DNA of 64,000 nucleotides from Ustilago trichophora (taxonomy: Eukaryota; Basidiomycota; Ustilaginomycetes; Ustilaginales; Ustilaginaceae). How positions within the stretch are numbered: position 1 is the stretch's first letter; each line of letters opens with the position of its first letter. Shown here piece after piece: positions 20,825-30,836 of the stretch. The stretch covers positions 1,302,001 through 1,366,000 of the forward strand of contig OOIN01000007.1 in assembly GCA_900323505.1 (NCBI GenBank), written 5' to 3'. Both the position numbers and the translations under genes were made by a program. Below the pieces are notes generated by a model, which ran no database searches, was not told the DNA's origin, and was given only the letters and a program-made list of their open reading frames with translations.

Positions 20825-20857
<33 letters not shown>
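20825..20857. repeat. Homopolymer run of 33 A
   Basis: An uninterrupted A33 lies between the decayed coiled-coil gene (plus) and the stop codon of VPS36 (minus, 11 bases away). On the VPS36 strand it is a T-run just after the stop. It may be a slippage product or the tail of a retroposed sequence. Length in an assembly can be inexact. Confidence 0.85.
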
Positions 20858-20858
<1 letters not shown>

Positions 20859-20868
20859 GACTGTATTG

Positions 20869-23007
20869 CTAGGCTCTCGAAAAGTGGTTGACGAACCACC
20901 GTGTACCATTTGGTCCGCCTTCATCCCGAACCACCATCCCTGTCTTTGTCTCTATCATCTCCATCATTTCGTTGATCAGCAGAATGGGCACGTCCTCCTT
21001 TTCGGCGATTTCCAATATCGAAGCACCTGATCCCCAGGGGGACAGATTGTCTCCGTAGCTCGCCTCTTGTGGCAAAGTCGACAGTGTTGCTGGGGCAGAT
21101 CTGCCATCCGAGATCCTGAGCGACTGTGCCTGTTCGATGCGCTTCATCTTGTGTTCCCATTCCAGCGTGTCCAAGAATTGCAAAATGCGCGAAGCAAACG
21201 CGTCATCGCTGTATCTGGGTGTGTGAAGCACCGAAAGGCCGGATCTGAACGTCTTGATACGGATAGAAGGTGATGTGATGTCGGGCAAGAAAGCTGCTGC
21301 CGAGCGTAGTGCTTGTGGGGGGATGAGAGCTACTCCACGAGCTCTGTTCCAGACGCACCAGACTTCATCGAGTCCCACCAGACCTCGACCGTTGAGCTGG
21401 TCGTCGGATACTCTTGGCAAAGTGTCCTTGCTTTTGCCCTTGGCAGCGATCTTTCCAGCTCCCATCAAGCCTGTTCTTTGACCTCCGGAAGGGTTGCCGA
21501 GCAGCAGACCGGCGAGTTCGAGTGCCAGCTCGCGGTGGTACTCTTCCTGATCTTTGGCCATGTCCTCGGTGACAGCTGGTGCGGGTAGTCCGAGCTGTAC
21601 GAGGGAAGAGCGAATGAGCGTGGCAGCCTCTTGATCGGGCTGTGCAGCGGCGGATTCTGGCAGTCCTGCCTCGCGAGCAGCTGTTGCGGCTTGTTCCTGT
21701 TTGGTGAGTTTTGCATTGAGCGCTTCAGCGAATTCGACCATCTGCTTGGCCTTTCGCATAAGCGCTTCGAGATCTTTGAGTGCCCCTTGCATGTCATCAT
21801 TCTGCGCACGGCTCGTCGAATCGACAGAAGAGAGAATGCCATCGATTCCGACTCTCTTGAGCGCAGCCGAACGGCCGTCCAGATCCACCATACCTGCCGA
21901 GACACGCATCGCTCTCGCATCGTTGCCTGTGGAAGCAGTCCCACTGGATGCATTCTTGGCGCCGCTCGCCCATGCCTTGGCCTTGAGCGTCGACTTGAGT
22001 AAGTTGTAGAAAGCCTTGTCGCCCCCTTTGCGGAAACTGAGCTTGACCGAGTCTGTTGGTGGTGGCAAGGATGCGGAGGCGGGAGTAGATGATCTGCTAG
22101 TGGTAGTGCTAGCACGGAGGGAGAGCGCGTCGGCCTCGACGCTCTTCCGTGCCGGTATGCCTGAGGTGGCGAGAGAGGTGGAGGAGGCTGCAGCGGAGGA
22201 CTGTTGTTGCTGCTGCCAACTGCGGCCGAGGTTGGAACCGCACATCTCGCACTTGTTCATGGAAGGATGGTTGAGGAATGTGCAGATGTCGCATGCTAGA
22301 CCATCTCTGTCCTTATTTGTCGGTAATAGGGAGTTGGCAGCGTCGGACTGCTGTGGTATTGAGGGAGCTTTGTTTGGGCTAGAGAAGGGATCCGGTCCTG
22401 TCGATTGAGATGGGTGGATACGTTCGGGAAGAGTGGTTCGTTTGGGAGTGGGTCGGGCTGGTTCCTTGGTGACACCGCACAGTTCACAGACTGACCTGCT
22501 GGCGGAATTGCTGAAGCCACAGATGGCACAGATCCAATTGGATCCAGATGCATCGGCAGGGGTCGAGTCCGCAGCGGAGGCGTTGACCCTCCAGTCTCTG
22601 TTTGGAGTTTTGCTTCGCGGAGCAGCATCTGTTTGTGTGGACAAAGGGCTTGTTCGCCGCTGCTGTTGCTGCTGTTGATCGTCATTCGTTCCGGCATCTT
22701 GATCAATTGTTTCCGGCTTTGCAAGAGTAAGAGTGATCTTGGGACTGCTCTTCAGAAAACCGGCATAGTACTCGCTCTGCTTGACTAGCGAGAGATCCAG
22801 GCTGCACGAGTAACGATGTGGCTCGAGATCATCGACGTAGAGGAGACGATGTGATGTGAGATAGACGGTGCCATTGTTCTGATGAAGCGTCTTTTCCTTG
22901 CCGTCATAGAGGCCGATGCTGTCTTGCAGGCTGACTACCTCCTCGTCGTGGAAGAGAAGTGCACCGATAGACGAGTTGCTGGCATCGATCTGCTTGAATC
23001 GATCCAT
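20869..23007 (-). CDS. VPS36: ESCRT-II subunit Vps36
   Basis: Single exon, 712 residues from MDRFKQIDASNSSIGALL, the conserved Vps36 N-terminus. The same frame runs 24 codons further up to an ATG at 23079, but that part is not family-like. Order: GLUE domain (about 1-95, with TVYLTSHRLLYVDD), a disordered linker with a Gln run, NZF finger 1 (about 157-178, CAIC and CELC), NZF finger 2 (about 238-257, CDIC and CEMC), a Ser-rich stretch, a helical region, then the EAP30 winged helices to the end (GLVGLDEVWCVWNRARGVAL; SYGDNLSPWGSGASILEIAE). Two zinc fingers inserted in GLUE are known from yeast Vps36. It sorts ubiquitinated cargo into multivesicular bodies and feeds pH signalling. It ends 11 bases from a 33-base homopolymer. 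Confidence 0.93.
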   Translation of the reverse strand: MDRFKQIDASNSSIGALLFHDEEVVSLQDSIGLYDGKEKTLHQNNGTVYLTSHRLLYVDDLEPHRYSCSLDLSLVKQSEYYAGFLKSSPKITLTLAKPETIDQDAGTNDDQQQQQQRRTSPLSTQTDAAPRSKTPNRDWRVNASAADSTPADASGSNWICAICGFSNSASRSVCELCGVTKEPARPTPKRTTLPERIHPSQSTGPDPFSSPNKAPSIPQQSDAANSLLPTNKDRDGLACDICTFLNHPSMNKCEMCGSNLGRSWQQQQQSSAAASSTSLATSGIPARKSVEADALSLRASTTTSRSSTPASASLPPPTDSVKLSFRKGGDKAFYNLLKSTLKAKAWASGAKNASSGTASTGNDARAMRVSAGMVDLDGRSAALKRVGIDGILSSVDSTSRAQNDDMQGALKDLEALMRKAKQMVEFAEALNAKLTKQEQAATAAREAGLPESAAAQPDQEAATLIRSSLVQLGLPAPAVTEDMAKDQEEYHRELALELAGLLLGNPSGGQRTGLMGAGKIAAKGKSKDTLPRVSDDQLNGRGLVGLDEVWCVWNRARGVALIPPQALRSAAAFLPDITSPSIRIKTFRSGLSVLHTPRYSDDAFASRILQFLDTLEWEHKMKRIEQAQSLRISDGRSAPATLSTLPQEASYGDNLSPWGSGASILEIAEKEDVPILLINEMMEMIETKTGMVVRDEGGPNGTRWFVNHFSRA

Positions 23008-24252
23008 GCCATGCAGTACTGCTTCGACCAGTAAAAGAGAGCGGCGACCAGTTGGAGGTGCCTGTAAAGGGAAGTGCAAAGGACTGATCTGTGTAAGTCG
23101 AGGGAGGGTACGGATGAGCCAAAAGATGATACGAACGAAACTCAGGGTCCTCTTGGTCCTCCACCTCTCAAGAGAGCCGAATCGGCGTTCTTGGGCGCGG
23201 CCTGTGCGGGGGGGCAGATGCTATGAAAAATGCGAAGTGTCGGGTACCAGCTCATGATCTAACAAACAGAAGTCTGGCCAAAAAAAAATAAAAAATAAAA
23301 GAATTCAAGGTCACGCGGGTCCGACTTTGCTTTTCTTTGGTATTTCACAGACCAAACAAAGGACCTCGTGGCCAATGAGCAAGTCACATTCGGAAGGCGC
23401 CGGTTGCAAGTTTATCTTTTTGCACTTTGTCATCGCTTTGGAGGTCGATGGAACCCTTCTTGGCTAGCGCTTAACAATCTTCAGGCTGGTCATTCGACGT
23501 ACAGAAGGCTGTCTGGATGGAATGGGTCTGATGCAGCAAGCCATACAAATGCAGTCGACGGTTACAATCGGGATATTTCTCATTGGTTAGAGACGCTTTT
23601 TCTCGCCTTTTGAATGCTTCTTTCTTTTCATTTTTTTCGGAGAAGATGGCAGTGGGAGATGGGTTTCCTAAGCTTATAAGCACGAGCCTTTGCCTACGCG
23701 GGCCAGGCCAAAAAGGGGAATAAAAAAAATAAAAATTCCGGCAAAAATGGAGGCCAGGAAAAAGAAGAGAAAGCGAAGAAAAGTGTTGCTCTTCTTCTTG
23801 CTCTCGTTAACTTGGCTGCTTCCCGATTTTTTGGTCGGCCCGGCTGAAGAGACGCACAAAAAAGTCGAGAGTCGACCTCGTCTGACTAACTCGACTCGAT
23901 AGACACTTCCAAAGTCAACAAGAAGAAGGACTGTCTGGACCTGTCTGGTCCTGTCCGCCAGTCCGCTCGAAAGCCTGTGTGTTGCTCTCTCTGTGCTTGG
24001 TCTTCTTCTCTGTTCTTGAAGCTCACCATCACATCTACAACCTCTTGAAGCTCATTGCATCAAGAGACTCTTTTCGGTCACTACCTACCACATCGACGTC
24101 ACTTTTCGCAGGCTCGCACATACACCAGCACCTCGTGACGAAAATTGGTCTAGACAAGTTTGGTCTTCCGCTGAGAGCTGTCTCTCACAACTCCCCAAGA
24201 GGATAAGGAGGATCCAGGTTGACAACCACTCCTTCCACCACCTTATACACAT

Positions 24253-24300
<48 letters not shown>

Positions 24301-24308
24301 CACACAAA
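23008..24308. other. Divergent promoter region of VPS36 and CLU1
   Basis: About 1.3 kb. A-rich strings lie near 23282-23300 and 23723-23736. The right end is the pyrimidine-rich and CA-repeat leader of CLU1. No gene supported. Confidence 0.5.
24256..24298. repeat. (CA)n microsatellite just before the CLU1 start codon
   Basis: About 21 CA units end about 10 bases before the ATG at 24309, so the repeat is probably within the 5' leader. Seen directly. Confidence 0.9.
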
Positions 24309-27300
24309 ATGGCACAGGAGCAGCCCGACGCCGCCACCCAGGCAACTGCCCCAGAGGGTGTCGATGCAGTCGAGATTGACGAGTCGCTTCAGCCTTTCGA
24401 GATCAGCCTCTACCTCCCCAAGCGTCCTCTCATCCCTTCCGCCGCCGCTGCAGCAAATGGATTGCCCGAGACCCCTTCGCCCCTCAAGGTCGCTGTGACA
24501 CCGCAGGAGACCCTCAACGACCTCCGCGTCACCATCACAGACAGCCCAGAGGGTTACTGGCTCGGCGCCTTCTGCTTCCGCAAGCCTCTCGCTGGTGCCA
24601 CCTCGACCGGCAAGGGTGCCAAGGTGCAGCTCAGCGAGCGAGTCCCAGAATGGACCGAGCTCCGCGAGATCTTCCAAGACGTTCCCAACGACAAGCGCGA
24701 GCTTCACGTCACCCACGTTGCCTTCAACGAGGCCGATGCCCGCGCACATGTCCAGCGTCTCCGTGATCTTCTCAGCGGTGGTGCTGCTGACCCCAGCGCT
24801 ATCGGCATCGATGCTGCTCTTAGTGTTCAGGATGCTGTCAGGAACCCGCAGGAGTGGGAGAACGACAGCGCTCGTCACAATGGCAATGGCCGCGCTGCCG
24901 CCAAGAAGGCGGCCGTCGACGAGGCTGCCAAGCAAGAGGATCAGCTCCCTCTCGCCGACTGGGAAGGCTGGCCGGCTGTCACAGCCGTCGACCTCATCCC
25001 AGAGGTGGCTCGACGACCCCGTCAGCTTCCTCTCTGCCTCCGCCAACTCTCGTTGGCATCCTGGAACCCCCCACCGCAGCACTGCAAGCTCAATGGTCAC
25101 CTTCTCTACCTTCAGGTCGGCACACTCGAAGGCGAAGTCATCTTCATTACTGCCTCCACTCATGGATTCTACGTCAACCGCTCTTCCGGCGCTCGATTCG
25201 ACCCTTCGCCCCGCGCTGCTGGCCAGGACTTTGCCTCTTGCTCTCTCTTTGATCTCCTTTGCGGTTTCTCACCCCTCTTCCTTTCCACCTTCGCCAAGCT
25301 CTTCAACGACCCCCTCTCGTCGCGCGACTACTTCTCGGCTGTTCCCGTTACCAATGCATTGCCCGCCTTCCCCTGGCTCGCTCGCAACCACACTCACAAC
25401 GCCGACCTGCTTCGGTCTCAGGCTGCTTTCCTCCTCACAGGCGCCACTTCCGCCGACACTCTCGAGGGTACCAGGGACTGGAACGACGAGCTGCAGTCCG
25501 CCCGAGAGCTGCCCCGCACTACACTTCCCGAGCGACTCATGCGAGACCGCGTTCTCAACCGCATCTACTCGGAGTTCACCCAGGCTGCCGCTCGCGCCAT
25601 TCCCAAGGTCGCCGCGGGTGAGGTGCAGGCCATGAACCCCATGGACAAGCGCGATGCTCAGATGTTCATTGTCAACAACCTCTTCATCTCCAAGGGTGCC
25701 GACGGCGTCGACCTCTACCCTCACATGGGTGGCGACGAGGCCGCACACGTAGCCGTCGGAAAGGACATCCAGGGTGTCAAGACGCTCAACAGCCTCGACG
25801 TTGGCGGTCTCTGCCTCCTTGGCACCATTGTCGTCGACTGGAAGGGCGAGCGATGGGTGGCCCAGAGCGTCGTCCCCGGTCTTTTCCGAAGGCGTGACGA
25901 CACTGACGCCGAGCTTGACGCTGCCGAGTCCAAGGCTGAGGAGGGTGACGAGGCTGCTGCCGATAAGAAGGCTGTCGAGCCTACGGAGAGCAAATCGGGC
26001 AAGGCCAACCTCAACGACGACACTCAGGTCGTCTATGGCGGTGTTGAGGGCCCCGAAGTCATCCGTGACAATGCTGCTTTCCACAAGCTTTTCAACCAGG
26101 TCGCTCAAACGCTTCACCTCAATGAACACGACGTCGAGGATGCCAACGGCAAGAAGCACCCTCTCTGGCTCAGTGTCGACTCCAAGGGTCTTCGAGGCGC
26201 CGACGGCCGCAGGTACGTGCTCGATCTTGCCCGTCTCAACCCCGTCGACATCAACTGGCTCGAAAACGACATTGTTGGAGCTGTCCATGGCGGTGAGCAA
26301 TCTATGAAAGATGAGGCCCGCTACCCGCACCGCATGACCCTGCTGCGTCCCGAGCTGCTCGAGATCTACTGGGACAGTGAGTTCCGCAAGTGGGCCCGCG
26401 CAAAGCTCACTGCTCGCCAGGAGGCCAAGGCCGCCAAGCAGGCTGAAGCTAAGGAAGCCGAAGGCAAGGAAGACGGCGAAAAGGCAGAGTCCGCTGAGGC
26501 CGAGGAGGAGCCTGAGCGTCTCGACTCATCCGAGTTCAAGCTGACCTTCAACCCTGACGCCTTTGTTGAGTTCAAGGTTGCCGATGCCTCAGTCGAGGAC
26601 GGCTCCAAGGTCATCACTCCCATCACCGATGAGTCGGATGCCAGCATTGCAGCTGTTCGTCAGGCCTCCGACTTCCTGCGCAAGGTTGCCATTCCTCGCT
26701 TCGTCACTGATGTGGCTGCTGGTCTCTTTACCGCTGCTGATGGTGCCGCACTGAGCCGCCAAATGCACGCTCGCGGTATCAACATCCGATACCTTGGCTA
26801 CGTCGCCCGTCTCTGTGCGGCTGAGGCCAAGGCAGATTTGGACCAGGACCTCATCAAGAAGGCCGGACCCGGCCACGAGGGCTTCCTCAACACCTTCCGA
26901 CTGACCGTGTTGCAGGAGATGGTACTCCGAGCAAGCAAGCGTATCCTGCGTGAACTCATCCGCGACGTTGAGCAGATCAACGTCGCTGCTTGTGTCTCAC
27001 ACTTCCTCAACTGCCTCGTTGGCGACAAGGTCAACGCCAGCCCCGAGGCTCATCCCAGTTCTTCGCCCCTTTCGGATGCAACCGATGCCGAGTGGACCAA
27101 GCTGACACCCGAGTCGCTCAGGGAGAAGCTCACCGCCGAGATTCGCAAGCGTTTCCGTTTTGAGCTGTCCGCCTCCTTCTTTGACCAGGAGCTGCGACGT
27201 GCTCAGCTGCTCCGTGAGGTTGCTCTGCGCACGGGTATCCAGCTCAAGCTGCAGGATTACGTGCTGGAGGGCAAGTTGGCCGAAGCCGATGGTGTTGTCT

Positions 27301-28559
27301 CTGATGACTCGCATGGCGAGTCGCAGGCCAACGGTCAGGCCAAGGAGAACGGCGCTGCTGGTAAGAAGAACAAGGGCAAGAAGAAAGGCGGCAACGAGCA
27401 GAACGGTATCAAGAAGGCCAACGGCGCCGCTGTTGCCGACAAGAAGCCCGTCAAGGCAGCTCGCTCGACCAGCTTTGAGCCTGAGGACATTGTCAACCTG
27501 GTGCCTGTGGTCAAGGACTCGACACCCAAGAGCACATTGGCTGAGGAGGCATTCGAGGCTGGAAGGATCTCGATAAGCCGCGGTGACCGCGACCTCGGAT
27601 TGGAGCTGATGCTTGAGGGCGTCAGCTTCCACGAGCAGGTGTACGGTCTGGTGCATCCCGAGGTTGCTCGATGCTACGCACTCTTTGCTACCATCGTACA
27701 CCATCTTGCTGGCATGGTGGCCATGGAGCGCGCCGAGAAGATCAACCAGGCCAAGTCGGAGAACAAGGAGATCACCGAGGCCGACCTTCCGGTTGTCAAC
27801 GAGCACATCAGCATGGCCAACGCCGTTCGCTACCAGAGGCAAGCTGTGACGGTCTCTGAGCGCACGCTCGGCTTGGACCACCCAGAGACGCTCAACCACT
27901 ATATGAACTTGGCCGTCTTGGAGCGATCTGCAGGCAACACTCGTGAGTCGTTGCTCTGCCAGCGCCGAGTGCTCGAGCTCTGGAGTTTGCTGTACGGCAA
28001 GGAGCACCCTGACTGCATCAACGCACTCTCCAACGTGGCACTGACACTTCAGAACGCCAGGTTGTTTGAGGCATCCCTTCGCGTCTACCGATCTGCTCAC
28101 GAATTGGCGCTCTCGCTGTTTGGCCCTGACAGCATCCACACTGCCAACCTGGCTCACGAGCTCAGTCAGGCATACACGCTCGCCGGTGATCTCAAGACGG
28201 CGCTGGCTGTCGAGAAGGAGGCCTGGCGCGTGTTCGAGGAGAGACTCGGTAAGGAAGACGCTCAGACCAAGGAGAGCGAGGCGTTCTGCCTGAGCCTGGC
28301 CGCTTCGGCAGTGCGAGTGGCTAAGCTGGAGAAGGAGGCAAGCGCACGTGAAGCTCGTCAGGGTGGATTCGGGTTGCCCAACACACGACGTGGTAACGCT
28401 GCACCAAGTGCCATTGCACCGGGCGCGACAGCGGCGAGCGGGGCTGCAGCCAACGGTAACTCGGGCAAGTCGCTCGACGAGATTGTTCGCTTCATCCAGG
28501 GCGGGTCGAACGGTGCACCCACCAAGGCCAAAGGAAAAAGCAAGGCCGGTCGCAAGTAA
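24309..28559 (+). CDS. CLU1: Clustered mitochondria protein (CLU/eIF3-associated)
   Basis: Single exon, 1416 residues. The start is the ATG after the CA repeat (MAQEQPDAATQ). The upstream extension in the same frame lacks an ATG and only translates the repeat. Parts: a CLU N-terminal ubiquitin-like region (about 45-125, ETLNDLRVTITDSPEGYWLG); the CLU domain (about 385-535, RDWNDELQSARELPRTTLPE, MFIVNNLFISKGADGVDLYP, GTIVVDWKGERWVAQSVVPG); a central helical part (about 780-1010); a Lys-rich linker (KKNKGKKKGG, about 1018-1030); and C-terminal TPR repeats (about 1076-1310, LGLDHPETLNHYMNLAVLER, LYGKEHPDCINALSNVALTL). Clu proteins bind mRNAs for mitochondrial proteins and keep mitochondria dispersed. 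Family certain. Confidence 0.97.
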   Translation: MAQEQPDAATQATAPEGVDAVEIDESLQPFEISLYLPKRPLIPSAAAAANGLPETPSPLKVAVTPQETLNDLRVTITDSPEGYWLGAFCFRKPLAGATSTGKGAKVQLSERVPEWTELREIFQDVPNDKRELHVTHVAFNEADARAHVQRLRDLLSGGAADPSAIGIDAALSVQDAVRNPQEWENDSARHNGNGRAAAKKAAVDEAAKQEDQLPLADWEGWPAVTAVDLIPEVARRPRQLPLCLRQLSLASWNPPPQHCKLNGHLLYLQVGTLEGEVIFITASTHGFYVNRSSGARFDPSPRAAGQDFASCSLFDLLCGFSPLFLSTFAKLFNDPLSSRDYFSAVPVTNALPAFPWLARNHTHNADLLRSQAAFLLTGATSADTLEGTRDWNDELQSARELPRTTLPERLMRDRVLNRIYSEFTQAAARAIPKVAAGEVQAMNPMDKRDAQMFIVNNLFISKGADGVDLYPHMGGDEAAHVAVGKDIQGVKTLNSLDVGGLCLLGTIVVDWKGERWVAQSVVPGLFRRRDDTDAELDAAESKAEEGDEAAADKKAVEPTESKSGKANLNDDTQVVYGGVEGPEVIRDNAAFHKLFNQVAQTLHLNEHDVEDANGKKHPLWLSVDSKGLRGADGRRYVLDLARLNPVDINWLENDIVGAVHGGEQSMKDEARYPHRMTLLRPELLEIYWDSEFRKWARAKLTARQEAKAAKQAEAKEAEGKEDGEKAESAEAEEEPERLDSSEFKLTFNPDAFVEFKVADASVEDGSKVITPITDESDASIAAVRQASDFLRKVAIPRFVTDVAAGLFTAADGAALSRQMHARGINIRYLGYVARLCAAEAKADLDQDLIKKAGPGHEGFLNTFRLTVLQEMVLRASKRILRELIRDVEQINVAACVSHFLNCLVGDKVNASPEAHPSSSPLSDATDAEWTKLTPESLREKLTAEIRKRFRFELSASFFDQELRRAQLLREVALRTGIQLKLQDYVLEGKLAEADGVVSDDSHGESQANGQAKENGAAGKKNKGKKKGGNEQNGIKKANGAAVADKKPVKAARSTSFEPEDIVNLVPVVKDSTPKSTLAEEAFEAGRISISRGDRDLGLELMLEGVSFHEQVYGLVHPEVARCYALFATIVHHLAGMVAMERAEKINQAKSENKEITEADLPVVNEHISMANAVRYQRQAVTVSERTLGLDHPETLNHYMNLAVLERSAGNTRESLLCQRRVLELWSLLYGKEHPDCINALSNVALTLQNARLFEASLRVYRSAHELALSLFGPDSIHTANLAHELSQAYTLAGDLKTALAVEKEAWRVFEERLGKEDAQTKESEAFCLSLAASAVRVAKLEKEASAREARQGGFGLPNTRRGNAAPSAIAPGATAASGAAANGNSGKSLDEIVRFIQGGSNGAPTKAKGKSKAGRK

Positions 28560-28623
28560 GCGTGACATAAAGACAGCCTCATAGACATGGGATAGGAAAA
28601 GGATAATGATCTATGAGAATCAC

Positions 28624-28648
28624 AGCAGCAGCAGCAGCAGCAGCAGCA
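28624..28648. repeat. (CAG)n microsatellite
   Basis: Eight CAG/GCA units in the 3' region of CLU1, about 65 bases after its stop. Noncoding. Confidence 0.85.
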
Positions 28649-29700
28649 TCATAAAATAGGATGAAACGTCTTGTAAGAAGACCAACACGATGACGACCCC
28701 AATTGTGGTCCCATGAAAAGAATCGCACCACCTCTTTTACATTTTCCCCTTTGTAATGTGTGCAACGGTGGAGTGTGAAGAGTAGGTTTTTGGTAGAGGC
28801 TGGTGTAGCGTGGCATTGGTGTAAGAGCGAGAGTGGGCCGATGAAGATACGAGACAAGTGTTACAGTATCAATTTGTGGGGTAAGACATTTTGTCGAGTC
28901 GACGGTCGGATGTGGCGTGACACGAGATGATGGACCCTGAGATGCTCTCCGTCAAAACCCACATTTCTTGTCGCGGCGAATGAACCAAAAGGTTATAAGG
29001 AGGCTTCTGTAATCTAATGACGAACACAAGCCACCGAGGTCGGTTTGTGCGTTGCTCCGGCTATCGGGTCAAAAAGACAGCCCTGTTCGGCTATTCTGCT
29101 CATGAATATCGGCGATACACCGAAATGTTCTCCTCTACACTAACTTGACGCCGATAGCTACTTGGAGAGCATATGTGCCCAAACCTGTGTGTATGTCTCT
29201 GTGTGTGCTGCTCCTTGCGGGCGTATCGGTTTCAGAAGCTGCAAGTAAGAGTGCGTCCCTTGCCTGTCCAAATTTCTGCATGTGTGTGGGCGGCGGCGGG
29301 GAGAAGAGTTGAAATGATTGAGCACCCATTGCAGCCTCGCCAGAAGAAAAGAAAGGGGAATGATTACAGAAATGAGATGCACCTGTTGCTTCGCCTAGCT
29401 ACTACAGTCACTCCAACATGACTTTTTGGCATAACGGTATTTGCGGACCACCAAAATCACAAAAGGCTGACGAAGAGCGATACCGATGTTGGAAGGGCAA
29501 AAGAGAAGGCTCTGCAACCGAGTCGTTTGCAGAGCGTAAGATATTCGCCCCGAAATTCAGCCCGATTTAGACACACACACACGCACACACATACAAAAAA
29601 AAGGATGCGGCTGTGTCTGTCTCTATTAACGATTTGACTTGGAAAAGAGATACCATACCGCACACAGGCGATGAGCCAAAGTGGCCCCACTTTCCTTTCC

Positions 29701-29727
29701 TTTTTTTTTTTTTTTTTTTTTTTTTTT
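29701..29727. repeat. Homopolymer run of 27 T
   Basis: T27 followed by G and T7, in the intergenic region between CLU1 and HMG-CoA reductase. Confidence 0.85.
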
Positions 29728-30836
29728 GTTTTTTTGTGCTTGTCGCACACGACCGGTTGACCGACCGCCCACGCGAACGCGCCTCTCTATCGCTCGACAC
29801 GTAAAAAATTCAAAAGGTACAGCGCCACAGAAGCAATTTTTTGGGGAGGAAAAAAAAAGATTGATTTTGAATTCACTTTGCCATACGATTCTGTGCTTTT
29901 TGTACAGTACAGTACTTGCGCTTGTTCTTGAATTCTTCTCAAAATTCACTTGACTGAAAGAGCTTCTTCGTGGTCGCTGCTTTGTGCCACTCTCTCCCCT
30001 GTTAGCCAATCCGGTAGCAGGAACAGACACAGATACAGACTCTCAGTGTGGGTGGGAGAACAGAAGCCGCTGCTGCCTCTCGACGATCCTTCTCTCTCTG
30101 CCTGCCCGCACTTGCACACACGCGCACACACACACACCTCTGTTGGTCTCTCTCTCTCCCCCTCTTGCTCGTGCGCTCTCTCTCTCTCCGTGTTCCTTGT
30201 GTCCTGTCACACGCCGCTTTGCTGCACCTGCCAGTCTGTTCTTTTTCTTCGCAATCCATTCTCCTTTCATTGGTGACACTCTTGCTTCCTCTCCTCTCCA
30301 CATTCTCTTCATTCATCACCATCTCTTCGCAGGCGAGCATCTCTATCCTTCCCCACATCCAGTGGATCATTGAAGGATCGCTTGCTCTTCTTTGCGTCGA
30401 TCCCACCGCTTTCTCGAGCTTCCCCAACCACCTCGAGCTCAGAAGAAAAAGGACCGACTCAACTCCGTCCCTCTTTCATACAACCCGCATTTGTTTGCTG
30501 GTTCCTTTTGCAAAGCCTTCTCAACTTGGCTTGCTGGTAACAACGTCTGGATCACGCTTTGCTCCCTTCTGAAAAACGTACGTCTCCCCCCGCGATAACC
30601 ATCATTGGATTGCAGATAACGATTTTAGGCAAACCCGAATCCGAATCATCTCCTACGCCCTCTCTTCCATCGACGTGCTAATCTTGGATTCGTTGGTCTA
30701 TCCCTTGTAAATTCCGTCTTTCAGCTTTACCGTCCCGACTTGGCTCCCTCCGTCCCTCCGCCCAAAAACGCCACCGTGATTCTTCATCGTTGATCCAACT
30801 CGCAAGCAGCTTGGGCTTGCCATCTTGTCAGCCACC

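Larger units (their letters stand above)
28560..30836. other. Intergenic region and leader upstream of HMG-CoA reductase
   Basis: About 2.3 kb without a gene. It contains a CAG run (28624-28648), a T27 run, one pentamer cluster near 29901-29915, CA and CT-rich stretches near 30115-30190, and a long pyrimidine-rich stretch to 30840 that is probably the HMG-CoA reductase leader. A gtacgt string near 30578 might be a 5' leader intron donor; this cannot be settled by reading. Confidence 0.5.

Noticed and set aside
20451..20924. Minus-strand frame of 157 codons with a Phe run
   Set aside because: The Phe run is only the translation of the A33 tract, and the rest is antisense to the decayed gene.
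22935..23079. Longer VPS36 start at 23079
   Set aside because: The 24 extra residues are not family-like, while MDRF at 23007 is the standard Vps36 N-terminus.
26997..28568. Minus-strand frame of 523 codons opposite CLU1
   Set aside because: Shadow of biased codon use in CLU1; no protein-family signal of its own. The same holds for the long minus frames opposite HMG-CoA reductase (31380-32879 and 32985-34730).
29701..29760. T27 run as a sign of a retroposed element
   Set aside because: No coding remnant or duplication beside it; a plain homopolymer tract is the simpler reading.
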